Shown here: positions 1 to 6,345 of the stretch, one piece after another
Layout: each line of letters starts with the position of its first letter
Position numbering within the stretch: position 1 is the first letter of the stretch
Assembly: GCA_038326615.1 (NCBI GenBank)
Contig: JBBQKF010000092.1
Location: forward strand, 1-10,951
Direction of reading: 5' to 3'
Origin: JBBQKF01 sp038326615
Lineage (GTDB): Bacteria; Bacillota; Clostridia; Saccharofermentanales; UBA5734
DNA: 10,951 bases
The notes under the pieces: generated by a model
Seen by the model: the letters and a program-made list of their open reading frames with translations, nothing else
The model's database searches: none
What the model was told of the DNA's origin: nothing
Made by a program: the position numbers and the translations under genes

Positions 1-59
1 TAAATATAAACAAAAGATAAACAAAATTTATATGGCGTTTTTGGGTCAGAGGAGAAGAA

Positions 60-95
60 ATGAATAAAACCATGAAAACTTTTGTTCTGAATTGA
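60..95 (+). other. Possible 11-codon remnant of a plus-strand gene start
   Basis: A good Shine-Dalgarno sequence (AGGAG at 50-54) lies 5 bases before an ATG that opens the reading frame MNKTMKTFVLN and then stops. It is the only plus-strand start in the window with a convincing ribosome binding site. The peptide resembles the first residues of some major-facilitator transporters, but it is too short to identify. It may be the stump of a gene cut off by rearrangement, or chance. The stretch from 96 to 160 shows nothing further, and I see no terminator hairpin after the hydrolase gene that ends at 161. Confidence 0.2.
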
Positions 96-160
96 AAAGA
101 TATATGCTGATTATTCATTTTCGTTTTAGTACATGTTAAAGTAGTATTGATTTATTTTAA

Positions 161-1309
161 TTAATCTGTGTCTGCTAAATCCATTGTTCCGTTAAGTACA
201 TCTCTTTCTAGTATTTGGTGAAACTTTTCTGGCTCTTCAAAAATGGGGCTGTGAGCGGATTCATAAAATGTGTAGAACCCCTTCAAAGGCGCTTCCAGCT
301 GATTTAAATACTTTTTGGATAAATCATAATTTGTCGTGAGGTCATATATCCCGCTGAAAAAGTAAGTCGGTACTTTTAAACTCATAACTTTCGATGCTAA
401 ATCTTCTTCCAAAACCTGATTTTTAAGATTGGTCTTGTTTATGAATGCGACCTTCGAAACCCAAAAGTTTATTTTTTCTTTTAGAGTATATGCCTTACTT
501 TGCAAAACTGGTACAAACAAACCTTTTGGAACCGAATACATATTGCGCATAGTGCCAATACCCAGTTCGTGCATAGTGTTTTCCCTTAAAAGTGATTTAA
601 AGAATAGCAATGCATAAAAATCAGATTCTAATACCGGATATTCCTTAAGCGCTTTAACCATTTTTGTATTGCCCAAATTTTGATATTCTTCAAGCATAAA
701 ACTGTAAGCAATTTTTTCCGATTCCTTTTGCCACGAGATTTGACTTATACCAATGTAGGAATCATATAGTTCAGGCTTCTCTACTGCTGCTTTTATTGCA
801 GGTATTGTCCCTCCGGAGTGGGCCATCAGGTAGATTTTCTCTTTACTAAAACGATCCCTCAAATAATTTGTTATTTCAATCGTATCCGAAGTTAGCTGTT
901 CCATTGTCATACTGCCCATTGTTACATCCTTACTGTAGGAAAGGCCGCTACCACGTTCCTCCCAGTAACAAACTGTGAAGTGATTCTCAATACCGGATGG
1001 ATACTTTTCTGCCAGAAAATATTCTGGGAAACAAGGTCCTCCATGTACAAAAAGAAGTACAGGATTGTCAGTACTCTTTCCTCGAATGAGCATTCCCTGT
1101 CTTACCCCTCCAATATTAACGAAAACTTTTTCCGATATACTTTCTTTTAAAAACTGCCCGTTTTCATCCAAAAAAGGGGCAACTTTTCCAGGGCTGTTAA
1201 TAAAAAGAATTCCTATAAAAGCTATTATGCAAAAAAATAAAGCCAAAAATCCCGTTAGCAAAATATGTATCCCCTTTCCTTTAATCTGCTTATTATTTAT
1301 TTTACTCAT
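161..1309 (-). CDS. Membrane-anchored alpha/beta hydrolase (proline iminopeptidase-like)
   Basis: Predicted 382-aa serine hydrolase. One hydrophobic segment at about residues 14-37, preceded by Lys-rich residues, should act as a signal anchor and place the catalytic domain outside the membrane. Visible family features are the HGGP oxyanion-hole motif (89-92), the nucleophile elbow AHSGG with Ser165, the acid Asp323 in GIYDLTT and His353 in SAHSP, so the Ser-Asp-His triad looks complete. The elbow has Ala instead of the first Gly of the usual GxSxG. The layout matches the proline iminopeptidase/alpha-beta fold hydrolase family. The substrate cannot be inferred; a peptide or ester is possible. 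The start is supported by GGAGG four bases upstream. The ATG overlaps the stop of an 18-codon leader ORF, and promoter module 1 lies upstream, so control by the neighbouring two-component system is likely (inference). Confidence 0.9.
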   Translation of the reverse strand: MSKINNKQIKGKGIHILLTGFLALFFCIIAFIGILFINSPGKVAPFLDENGQFLKESISEKVFVNIGGVRQGMLIRGKSTDNPVLLFVHGGPCFPEYFLAEKYPSGIENHFTVCYWEERGSGLSYSKDVTMGSMTMEQLTSDTIEITNYLRDRFSKEKIYLMAHSGGTIPAIKAAVEKPELYDSYIGISQISWQKESEKIAYSFMLEEYQNLGNTKMVKALKEYPVLESDFYALLFFKSLLRENTMHELGIGTMRNMYSVPKGLFVPVLQSKAYTLKEKINFWVSKVAFINKTNLKNQVLEEDLASKVMSLKVPTYFFSGIYDLTTNYDLSKKYLNQLEAPLKGFYTFYESAHSPIFEEPEKFHQILERDVLNGTMDLADTD

Positions 1310-1358
1310 ACACCCTCCAAAAATCGTGGTTATTTTTTCCTCTGCGTTTTTTCTTCAT
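1302..1358 (-). CDS. 18-codon leader ORF overlapping the hydrolase start
   Basis: Reads MKKKRRGKNNHDFWRVYE and then stops. It has the strongest ribosome binding site of the area (GGAGGAAGGAA, 1361-1371). Its stop overlaps the hydrolase start (ATGAGTAA), a layout typical of translational coupling. The hydrolase Shine-Dalgarno sequence lies inside its last codons. The same leader occurs in decayed form in promoter module 2 (about 4635-4670), where the ATG has become ACT but the Lys-Lys-Lys codons remain. It may be a true leader peptide or the stump of a former gene that followed this promoter. No database match can be claimed. Confidence 0.4.
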   Translation of the reverse strand: MKKKRRGKNNHDFWRVYE

Positions 1359-1392
1359 TGTTCCTTCCTCCAAATGTTTTTTATTAGAGCAT

Positions 1393-1518
1393 AAAAAAGT
1401 TGCTAGTTGTTCTCTACAAATACATTGTAGAATAGCAGCTTAAAATAGAACCTAGCATTATCTTAAATCAACCATAAATCTTAGAACTTAAAATCAACCT
1501 TAAATCTCAAAACGTAAA
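1393..1518 (-). promoter_or_regulatory. Promoter module 1 (TTTAAG array, -10, hairpin) for the hydrolase
   Basis: Read on the minus strand, six TTTAAG-like boxes lie at 1513-1518 (TTTACG), 1499-1504, 1487-1492, 1473-1478 (TTTATG), 1462-1467 and 1439-1444. The pair at 1473/1462 has an 11-bp period. It is followed 32 bp later by the -10 TACAAT at 1424-1429. No TTGACA-like -35 exists at the proper distance (GGTTCT there), which suggests an activator-dependent promoter. The -10 is enclosed by an imperfect inverted repeat (1397-1405 with 1433-1441) followed by six T on the minus strand (1393-1398). The region begins directly after the histidine kinase stop codon. Binding by the response regulator is inferred, not shown. 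Confidence 0.6.
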
Positions 1519-1554
1519 TCCTACAACTTATATCTTAGGAAGTTTTATTACGAA
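1424..1554 (-). repeat. Dispersed repeat, copy A (kinase 3' end plus promoter array)
   Basis: Aligned by hand with 10284-10415, this stretch shows about 16 mismatches and one single-base gap over roughly 132 bp. It contains the last eight codons of the histidine kinase gene (FVIKLPKI and stop), all TTTAAG boxes and the -10. A shorter, further diverged form sharing the promoter part is at 4691-4791. Confidence 0.75.
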
Positions 1555-2919
1555 TTTACAGCCCTTGCCAATGTCGGATATCAAAGATATATTGCCGTTA
1601 TGCATCTTTACAATCTTATCTGCAATGGCAAGACCTAGTCCACTGCCACCTGTTTCGGAATTTCTAGCTTCATCAGCTCTAACGAAAGGCATAAATATCA
1701 TTTCAGAAAGCTCTGGAGGGATGCCTTTTCCATTATCTTCAATGGTTATTTCGCAATGATTATCGTATTCAATTAAACTAATAGTAATCTTAGTCCCTTT
1801 TTCATTGTACCTTATAGCGTTTTCTATCAAATTATCTATTACTCTGTTCATTTCTTTCTTATCAAGGTTAACGAATATCTCCTTGTCGGGCAAATCATAT
1901 TCAAATAATAGACCTGAAGCTTCTATTATAGACATAGCATCTGCTATCTTAATTCTAAGATATTCTGATACGTCTGTCTTTGTTTTATTCAATACATATT
2001 CTGAATTTTCAAGCTTAGACAGTTCAAATAACCCTGTAATAAGTGCATTAGCTCTGCTTGAGTTTTGGTAGATAAGATTTAAGTATTGCTCGTTAATCTT
2101 GGAGGGATTATTTAGACAATATTCTGCATACCCCATAACAATTGCAAGAGGATTCTTGAGGTCGTGAGCTATATCTAAAGTTAATCGGCGCCTGGAATTT
2201 TCTGATTCCTTTCTAAGCTCAATTTCCTCTTCTATTTTCTCAGCCATGTTATTAAAAGACCTCTCGAGATCCCCAAATTCATTTCTTAAATTTAAGTTCA
2301 CTCTAGAAGAGTAATCTCCCCTGCTAAGTCTGCTTGAGCTCTCTTGAAGCATTGAAAGAGGTCTTGTAAAACTTTTTGCAGTCATTCTTGAATATATCAA
2401 AGTGCTTATTACAAGCATCAAGACATAAATAAATGCGCCAAGTATTATAACCCATACCGCCGCGGGCTTATCAGGGGATGTGTACAAACTATTATATGTT
2501 ATAGATAAATCTATTCTAATTGCTGTAGGAAAGGTGATAATAAGCCAGAAGTTCTCATTTTCATTATAAGCGACGCTGTAGCTGTAATTCCTCATAGGAC
2601 TTTGTGATTTTGCTAGAAAGTCTGTTAGTTCCTTGACAGTAAGCTGGCTTTTAGGAAAATTGCTAATACCCTTGGTATATATAATTTTATAAGTTGAATC
2701 TATAACCTGTATTCCTCCTTTATTAGTTATAACAGCTTCATAATCAATCGCATTATAATCGTCTTTCATTAAAGATAATGCTGTATATTTATTTTCAACA
2801 AAAGAGTTCTCAATACTTCCGAATATTATTACAAATATTATAAAAGCACCTAGCGCTACCATGGTTGTTATCAGAAACATCAATATATAATTAAGAAGAA
2901 TTTTATTTCTCGTCCTCAT
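1528..2919 (-). CDS. Sensor histidine kinase (VanS-like, HAMP-containing)
   Basis: Membrane sensor kinase of 463 aa that should autophosphorylate on His252 and pass the phosphate to the response regulator encoded just upstream. Order of parts: TM1 about 11-34, an extracytoplasmic region of about 115 residues (35-152) without a recognised domain, TM2 about 153-177, HAMP about 178-232, DHp with the H-box LTLDIAHDLKNPLA (His252), then the HATPase domain with N-box DNLIENAIRY (362-371), G1 DNGKGI (395-400), F-box region IFMPF and G2 GGSGLGLAI (424-432). All catalytic boxes are present. The start codon follows the regulator's stop directly, and its Shine-Dalgarno sequence AAGGAG lies in the last regulator codons, so the two are co-translated. 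The ligand is unknown; context suggests cell-envelope or antimicrobial stress. The last codons of this gene recur near 10389-10415. Confidence 0.95.
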   Translation of the reverse strand: MRTRNKILLNYILMFLITTMVALGAFIIFVIIFGSIENSFVENKYTALSLMKDDYNAIDYEAVITNKGGIQVIDSTYKIIYTKGISNFPKSQLTVKELTDFLAKSQSPMRNYSYSVAYNENENFWLIITFPTAIRIDLSITYNSLYTSPDKPAAVWVIILGAFIYVLMLVISTLIYSRMTAKSFTRPLSMLQESSSRLSRGDYSSRVNLNLRNEFGDLERSFNNMAEKIEEEIELRKESENSRRRLTLDIAHDLKNPLAIVMGYAEYCLNNPSKINEQYLNLIYQNSSRANALITGLFELSKLENSEYVLNKTKTDVSEYLRIKIADAMSIIEASGLLFEYDLPDKEIFVNLDKKEMNRVIDNLIENAIRYNEKGTKITISLIEYDNHCEITIEDNGKGIPPELSEMIFMPFVRADEARNSETGGSGLGLAIADKIVKMHNGNISLISDIGKGCKFVIKLPKI

Positions 2920-3597
2920 TTAGCTCCTTACTAATTTATAACCAATACCTTTAATGGTCTTGATGAATACAGGATTCTTAGGATCATCTTCTATCTTATT
3001 CCTTATATGACTAATATGAACCATTATAGTATTGTCATCATAATAATAATCTTCATCCCATACTGCAGTATATAGTTGTTTCTTGGTAAATACCCTTTCT
3101 GGATTTTCCATAAGGAACTTAAGCAGAAAATACTCTTTAGCGTTCAGTTCTATATTTACACTATTTTTAATTACACTACATGCATCAGTATCTAATGTTA
3201 TTTCACCTATAGTTATTGTCGATGCAAGCTTAACTTTATCAGCATTTCGTCTCAATCTTGCAGCAACTCTTACAATTAATTCAGCCATAGAGAAAGGCTT
3301 TACAAGATAATCATCCGCACCTAAGCCAAATCCTAACACCTTATCCATTTCTTCATCTCTAGCTGTAAGCATTATTACAGGCACATCACTTTTTTCTCTA
3401 ATTTTCCTAAGTAAATTAAATCCATCAAGAAAAGGCATCATTACATCAAATAATCCAAGGTCAATATCGTTGCTACTGAATAATTCAAGAGCTTCTCTTC
3501 CGTCGCGGGCGAGAATAACCTTATATCCTTCATTCTCAAGATTCAATTTAAGTAACTCCCTTAAATCCCTCTCATCTTCAGCTACTAATATATTCAT
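2920..3597 (-). CDS. OmpR-family response regulator transcription factor
   Basis: 225-aa DNA-binding response regulator. The receiver domain (1-115) shows the acidic pocket Glu7/Asp8, phosphoacceptor Asp51 in FDVMMP, Thr78 in MLTAR and Lys100 in LVKPF. The C-terminal winged helix (about 130-225) has the OmpR/PhoB pattern, including the recognition-helix region NTIMVHISHIRNKI and the final GIGYKL hairpin. Its partner is the kinase that follows without a gap. OmpR/PhoB proteins bind direct repeats about 10-11 bp apart as head-to-tail dimers, which fits the 11-bp TTTAAG repeats upstream of four genes here. That link is inference. The start is supported by GAGGAG at 3603-3608. A candidate housekeeping promoter lies upstream and lacks TTTAAG boxes, so direct autoregulation is not evident. 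Confidence 0.96.
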   Translation of the reverse strand: MNILVAEDERDLRELLKLNLENEGYKVILARDGREALELFSSNDIDLGLFDVMMPFLDGFNLLRKIREKSDVPVIMLTARDEEMDKVLGFGLGADDYLVKPFSMAELIVRVAARLRRNADKVKLASTITIGEITLDTDACSVIKNSVNIELNAKEYFLLKFLMENPERVFTKKQLYTAVWDEDYYYDDNTIMVHISHIRNKIEDDPKNPVFIKTIKGIGYKLVRS

Positions 3598-3630
3598 GCT
3601 TTTCTCCTCAACTATTAATTATTATAACTA

Positions 3631-3659
3631 ATTATACAACATTCAACCATACTATCCAA
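3631..3659 (-). promoter_or_regulatory. Candidate sigma-A promoter of the regulator-kinase operon
   Basis: On the minus strand a -35 TTGGAT (3654-3659) and a -10 TATAAT (3631-3636) are separated by 17 bases, about 30 bases before the response regulator start. Spacing is ideal and the -10 is a perfect match. No TTTAAG pair sits next to it. It lies just beyond the 51-bp palindrome at 3664-3714. Confidence 0.55.
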
Positions 3660-3663
3660 GTTC

Positions 3664-3714
3664 CTTTATAGAAAGAATTTATTGTGCAACGCACAAAAAT
3701 TTCTTGCTATAAAG
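3664..3714. repeat. 51-bp near-perfect palindrome
   Basis: Two 24-base arms (3664-3687 and 3691-3714) pair at 21 of 24 positions around a 3-base centre (3688-3690). Neither strand has a T-run directly after it, so it is not an ordinary intrinsic terminator. It covers the last codons and the stop of the 57-aa ORF and stops 4 bases before the -35 of the regulator promoter. It could be a cruciform operator, an RNA-processing hairpin, or a small inserted repetitive element that supplied the end of the ORF. Confidence 0.7.
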
Positions 3715-3839
3715 CATTTCGGTTTCTCAATCAATGATCTAAAGTGTTCTTCATCAACTTTTTCAGTTTTACAATATTTATTTACATCGTCATATACTTT
3801 TTGAATATTTTTCTCTGATTCATAGATTTTTAATAACAT
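3666..3839 (-). CDS. Small 57-aa protein of unknown function
   Basis: A reading frame of 57 codons starting at an ATG seven bases after GGAG (3847-3850), so translation is plausible. The product is polar and charged in its first 40 residues, predicted helical, with no membrane segment and no signal peptide. It has three Cys (Cys23, Cys42, Cys49), the last two in CFIARNFCALH, which could in principle bind a metal. The last third is encoded by a 51-bp palindrome, which makes that end suspect and suggests a truncated or altered gene. It lies 42 bp after the flavodoxin/ferredoxin gene and before the two-component operon, and may be co-transcribed with the former. I do not recognise a family. Confidence 0.45.
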   Translation of the reverse strand: MLLKIYESEKNIQKVYDDVNKYCKTEKVDEEHFRSLIEKPKCFIARNFCALHNKFFL

Positions 3840-3881
3840 TTTATTTCTCCATTTATATTATAATTATATTTGCTTTTTTAT

Positions 3882-4595
3882 CTATAAACTTTTCTTATCT
3901 GCATGCCTTTTTGCAATACCAATAGCTTCTTTGAAACTATGCTTTATTAGTATTGCACGCTCTTGACACTCCTTCTGGCAAAGACTGCAATGAATACAGT
4001 CTTCTTCATTAATTACTACAGCTTTATGGTCTCTTATTTCAAATACATTAAGAGGACATACAGCTACACATTTCCCACATCCTATACATTGTGCATCTAT
4101 ATACACATTACAGTTAGTAGGTGTATTTTTTAAGTCCTTAATGTATTCAGGTAATATTTTCTCTATGAATTTGATAGCTTTATTATTATCACTTTCATTA
4201 GGCCTTCCTTTATTACCACCGCCTATTATTATAAATGGTCCTGTGCAGTCATAGCCTTTAGTTGAAAACTCTCCTAATATCTTTACCCCTTTTTGTACAA
4301 GAATCTGGTTAATCATGGAATGATATCCACCTAAATATGGTCTACCATGAGTTGATATAACAAAAGCGCTTTGATCAGACTTTAATCGATTTGCTATCTG
4401 TATAATTTTGGGGTGGTGTGAAGTAAAATAAATGCCCGATGCCAGACCGATAATCTTATACCTATTAAGATCAGCTAGGAGGGCTTCGTTAGCGCTCATT
4501 ACTTTACAATTAAGACTATACGCCATAGCCTTCACTAATTTCATAGTATTACCACGATACGTAGATTCACAAATAATTATTATATCTTTATTCAT
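3882..4595 (-). CDS. Flavodoxin-like / 2x[4Fe-4S] ferredoxin fusion protein
   Basis: Cytoplasmic electron-transfer protein of about 237 aa. The N-terminal half is flavodoxin-like, with the FMN phosphate loop ESTYRGNT close to the start and the later STHGRPYLGGY region. The C-terminal part is a bacterial-type ferredoxin domain with two complete cluster motifs: CIGCGKCVAVCP and CIHCSLCQKEC. This is the EFR1-type fusion common in clostridia; the redox partner is unknown. In-frame ATGs exist at 4619, 4604 and 4595. I prefer 4595 because AAGGAA lies 9 bases upstream and the flavodoxin beta-strand follows at once, while the ATG at 4619 has no Shine-Dalgarno sequence. Promoter module 2 lies upstream, so this gene is a likely member of the two-component regulon (inference). 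A 57-aa ORF follows after 42 bp. Confidence 0.9.
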   Translation of the reverse strand: MNKDIIIICESTYRGNTMKLVKAMAYSLNCKVMSANEALLADLNRYKIIGLASGIYFTSHHPKIIQIANRLKSDQSAFVISTHGRPYLGGYHSMINQILVQKGVKILGEFSTKGYDCTGPFIIIGGGNKGRPNESDNNKAIKFIEKILPEYIKDLKNTPTNCNVYIDAQCIGCGKCVAVCPLNVFEIRDHKAVVINEEDCIHCSLCQKECQERAILIKHSFKEAIGIAKRHADKKSL

Positions 4596-4690
4596 TTTAT
4601 TCATTTCCTTTTCTTTCATATTGAAATTTATGTCGTTTTTCTATGTTTTTTCTTAGTTACTCTTTCCTCCAAATATTTTTGTTAGAACAT

Positions 4691-4740
4691 AAAAAAAGTT
4701 GCTATTCATTCTCTACATGTACATTATAGAATAGCAACTT
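4691..4740 (-). terminator. Terminator-like hairpin that contains a promoter -10
   Basis: For minus-strand transcription coming from upstream, the 12-bp perfect stem (loop 21 bases) ending in seven U has the form of an intrinsic terminator. The -10 of module 2 lies inside the loop, so transcripts that start here carry only the second arm and would escape. The same layout with unrelated sequence is seen at 7399-7469 and, imperfectly, at 1393-1441. Confidence 0.45.
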
Positions 4741-4791
4741 ACAATGGAACTTGGTTTTATCTTAAATCAACCTTAAATCTTAGAACTTAAA
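4691..4791 (-). promoter_or_regulatory. Promoter module 2 (TTTAAG array, -10, hairpin) for the flavodoxin gene
   Basis: On the minus strand TTTAAG boxes are at 4786-4791, 4772-4777 and 4761-4766, with a TGTAAG variant at 4738-4743. The pair 4772/4761 has an 11-bp period and starts 32 bp upstream of a perfect -10 TATAAT (4723-4728). The sequence at -35 (AGTTCC) is not a sigma-A hexamer. A perfect 12-bp inverted repeat (AAGTTGCTATTC and its complement, 4696-4707 and 4729-4740) flanks the -10 and is followed by seven T on the minus strand. Farther downstream, GGAGGAAAG and AAGAAAAAACA match the leader ORF of module 1, but the ATG is lost. The upstream end of the module joins the uppP remnant at about 4795. 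Confidence 0.6.
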
Positions 4792-4882
4792 TCTGAAATA
4801 TCACTTTCAAAATTTCTATAAAATCTAATATCATTATTTCAAATCCTCCTTTTAATTTGCGAAAAGTTTCCAAAAATCCTAT
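4787..4882 (-). pseudogene. uppP: Decayed junction of an ABC permease 3' end and uppP 5' end
   Basis: This stretch matches 10839-10920 closely. It holds the remains of the permease tail (IGFLETFRK, then out of frame), the shared GGAGG ribosome binding site, and the first 13 codons of an uppP-like gene (MILDFIEILKVIF, against MVLDFMEILKVIF at the window end). After that the homology stops abruptly at about 4795. Two codons later a stop occurs inside the first TTTAAG box of promoter module 2. It is a fragment left by deletion of the rest of a second permease/uppP copy. No functional product is expected. Confidence 0.75.
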
Positions 4883-5121
4883 AACTTTTCCTTTCTTATT
4901 TCAAATTTTTTATTGCCCGCATATGCAATTTTATTATCAAATGAATTGCTAACAGAATCAAGAAACCTATCGTCACAATGTGAAAAGCCTTTAATTATAA
5001 GCACGACTTTTATCATAATAAATATAAACAGAAATGCAGCTATATAAAGTTGTCGTGTTGCAATAAAAAAATGATTGCCAAAGCGTTTAAAAACATTGAG
5101 AATATGTTGACTCGTTTCCAT
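4879..5121 (-). CDS. Uncertain 80-aa ORF with one membrane segment
   Basis: Open frame of 80 codons with one strongly hydrophobic segment (about residues 24-45) and a charged tail. The ATG has no Shine-Dalgarno sequence. The stop codon is provided by the decayed permease remnant that follows, so the 3' end is probably a fusion made by deletion. I do not recognise a family. It may be the remains of a larger membrane protein gene or a chance frame. Confidence 0.2.
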   Translation of the reverse strand: METSQHILNVFKRFGNHFFIATRQLYIAAFLFIFIMIKVVLIIKGFSHCDDRFLDSVSNSFDNKIAYAGNKKFEIRKEKL

Positions 5122-5161
5122 AAATTTTCATTGTTTATAAATTGTATTAGTCTAATGAATA

Positions 5162-5311
5162 TTAAATCTCTATTCTTTCCGAGAAATCTTCATCGTTAGG
5201 ATTTCCTTTTCCACTGGTCATAAGAAATTTTTGCTCTGGCACTGTTATAATTTCAGGCTTTTGCTTTGGCATATAGAAATTCTTTTCGTGTTTTCTCCAC
5301 TCATGCTTCAT
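5162..5311 (-). pseudogene. Truncated GyrI-like domain protein (N-terminal 49 codons)
   Basis: Starts with a good ribosome binding site (AAGGAG seven bases upstream) and reads like the opening of the GyrI-like small-molecule-binding family of Firmicutes: MKHEWRKHEKNFYMPKQ, then PEIITVPEQKF, GKGNPND and FSERI. Full-length members are about 200 residues. Here a stop follows residue 49, exactly where the conserved core should continue, and no continuation is found in the following 280 bases in any frame. The gene is therefore a stump left by deletion. Identification is from memory of the family's N-terminal pattern. Confidence 0.7.
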
Positions 5312-5405
5312 TTACATTCTCCTTTATTTTGTAGGTGCTATTTTAGACTTCTTCAACGCACTGATTATGCCGTACATCAAGTTTCAATTTATAGGGCTAA
5401 TTATA

Positions 5406-6284
5406 TTAAATTCTATGATTTTTTTCTTTTGATCTTTCATCAAAGAATGTGACTAACCCCACAATGGCTGCAAACCCAATGGCTGCTACTGGCCAAACAA
5501 TCCAGGTGATGCCCCACTGCATCGTCCAAAGGCTCCAACCGATATAAACGGCTGTTATAAGTGGCCAATAGATACCGGCAATCCTTACAATTCTTTTTCT
5601 TTTCTGCTTATTCTCTGGCGCATACTCCCCTTCTTGCACAAGGCGATTATAAGCACCGAAAAGCGCAGAAACTGGAACAATATTATAAACACCTAATCCT
5701 AGAAGAAGTATTAATACAACTACCATCATATAAATCATCATGACTGAGCCCCCTAATAAGCTAACTACAAGCAATGGTATCGCACAGGTTAAAATTATCG
5801 TCACACCAATAGATACACGAATAGTATAAGCCCGCTTATATGCTTCAAGTTTTTCCTTAAAGATGCTACTGACTCCGTAGGCAAGTTCAAATTCTTTTTT
5901 CTCAATGGCTGTTAACTTGCTATCGTACTGGCCACTTCTTATGAAATAACTAACCCCTAAGGAAAATAGTACAAATAGAGATACAAGACCACTGACTGTA
6001 GCTGTATTAGAAGTCATTGTTGTTATATTACCTTCAGTAAGGGCTAAAAAGAAGAACAGTGGTGTAACGGAACATAAAGTAATGAATACCCCCTTTGAGA
6101 TCAATCGTGCCTTTTTAATAATGACTTTAATATAATTGTTTGCTTCTTCAAGGGCAATCTTAATAACTCCAGGTTCAACGTCTTCACCAATGGATTCAAA
6201 TGATTCTATCTCATCATTCACTAAACAATCTGTTGAGACGCCAAAAACTTCCTCTAATTTCATAATTTTATCTGCTGATATCAT
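5406..6284 (-). CDS. XRE-family membrane regulator lacking most of its helix-turn-helix domain
   Basis: Product of 292 aa. The first residues MISADKIMKLEEVFGVSTDCLVNDEIE correspond to the last helices of an XRE (Cro/C1-type) domain, which in relatives is preceded by about 40 residues carrying the recognition helix. Those residues are absent here. The rest is the usual membrane part of this family: about six hydrophobic segments in pairs, separated by charged stretches. The frame is open back to 6338, but I choose 6284 because AAGGAAGG lies six bases upstream; the ATG at 6338 falls at the predicted transcription start. A good promoter directly upstream suggests that the shortened gene is still transcribed. 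It probably cannot bind DNA on its own. It could act as a membrane protein, a dominant-negative partner, or be on the way to loss. Confidence 0.75.
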   Translation of the reverse strand: MISADKIMKLEEVFGVSTDCLVNDEIESFESIGEDVEPGVIKIALEEANNYIKVIIKKARLISKGVFITLCSVTPLFFFLALTEGNITTMTSNTATVSGLVSLFVLFSLGVSYFIRSGQYDSKLTAIEKKEFELAYGVSSIFKEKLEAYKRAYTIRVSIGVTIILTCAIPLLVVSLLGGSVMMIYMMVVVLILLLGLGVYNIVPVSALFGAYNRLVQEGEYAPENKQKRKRIVRIAGIYWPLITAVYIGWSLWTMQWGITWIVWPVAAIGFAAIVGLVTFFDERSKEKNHRI

Positions 6285-6345
6285 GTTGTTACCTTCCTTC
6301 TTCAATTTCTTATTAATCATAATTAAATTTCCTTTCATGGGGCTT

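Noticed and set aside
429..617. Plus-strand ORF inside the hydrolase gene (and similar ones at 1065, 1565, 1805, 3083, 4432, 6136, 7037, 7749, 9355, 9413)
   Set aside because: All lie opposite well-supported minus-strand genes, lack ribosome binding sites and read as antisense translations.
1439..1444. Promoter-proximal TTTAAG as a -35 element
   Set aside because: Only 9-10 bases separate it from the -10, too close for a sigma-A -35; it may be an extra regulator box or part of the hairpin arm.
1424..1518. CRISPR array suggested by the regularly spaced TTTAAG units
   Set aside because: Units are only 6 bp with 5-9 bp between them, the intervals are not unique spacers, and no cas gene is present.
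4619..4619. ATG at 4619 as start of the flavodoxin/ferredoxin gene
   Set aside because: No Shine-Dalgarno sequence precedes it, whereas the ATG at 4595 has one and fits the flavodoxin N-terminus.
5312..5405. Short frame ending in KKSKIAPTK before the GyrI-like start
   Set aside because: It is only 17 codons with no ribosome binding site; too short to call, though it could be another remnant.
5231..5452. Plus-strand 73-aa ORF across the GyrI-like stump
   Set aside because: It is antisense to the GyrI-like start and the XRE gene end, with no Shine-Dalgarno sequence.
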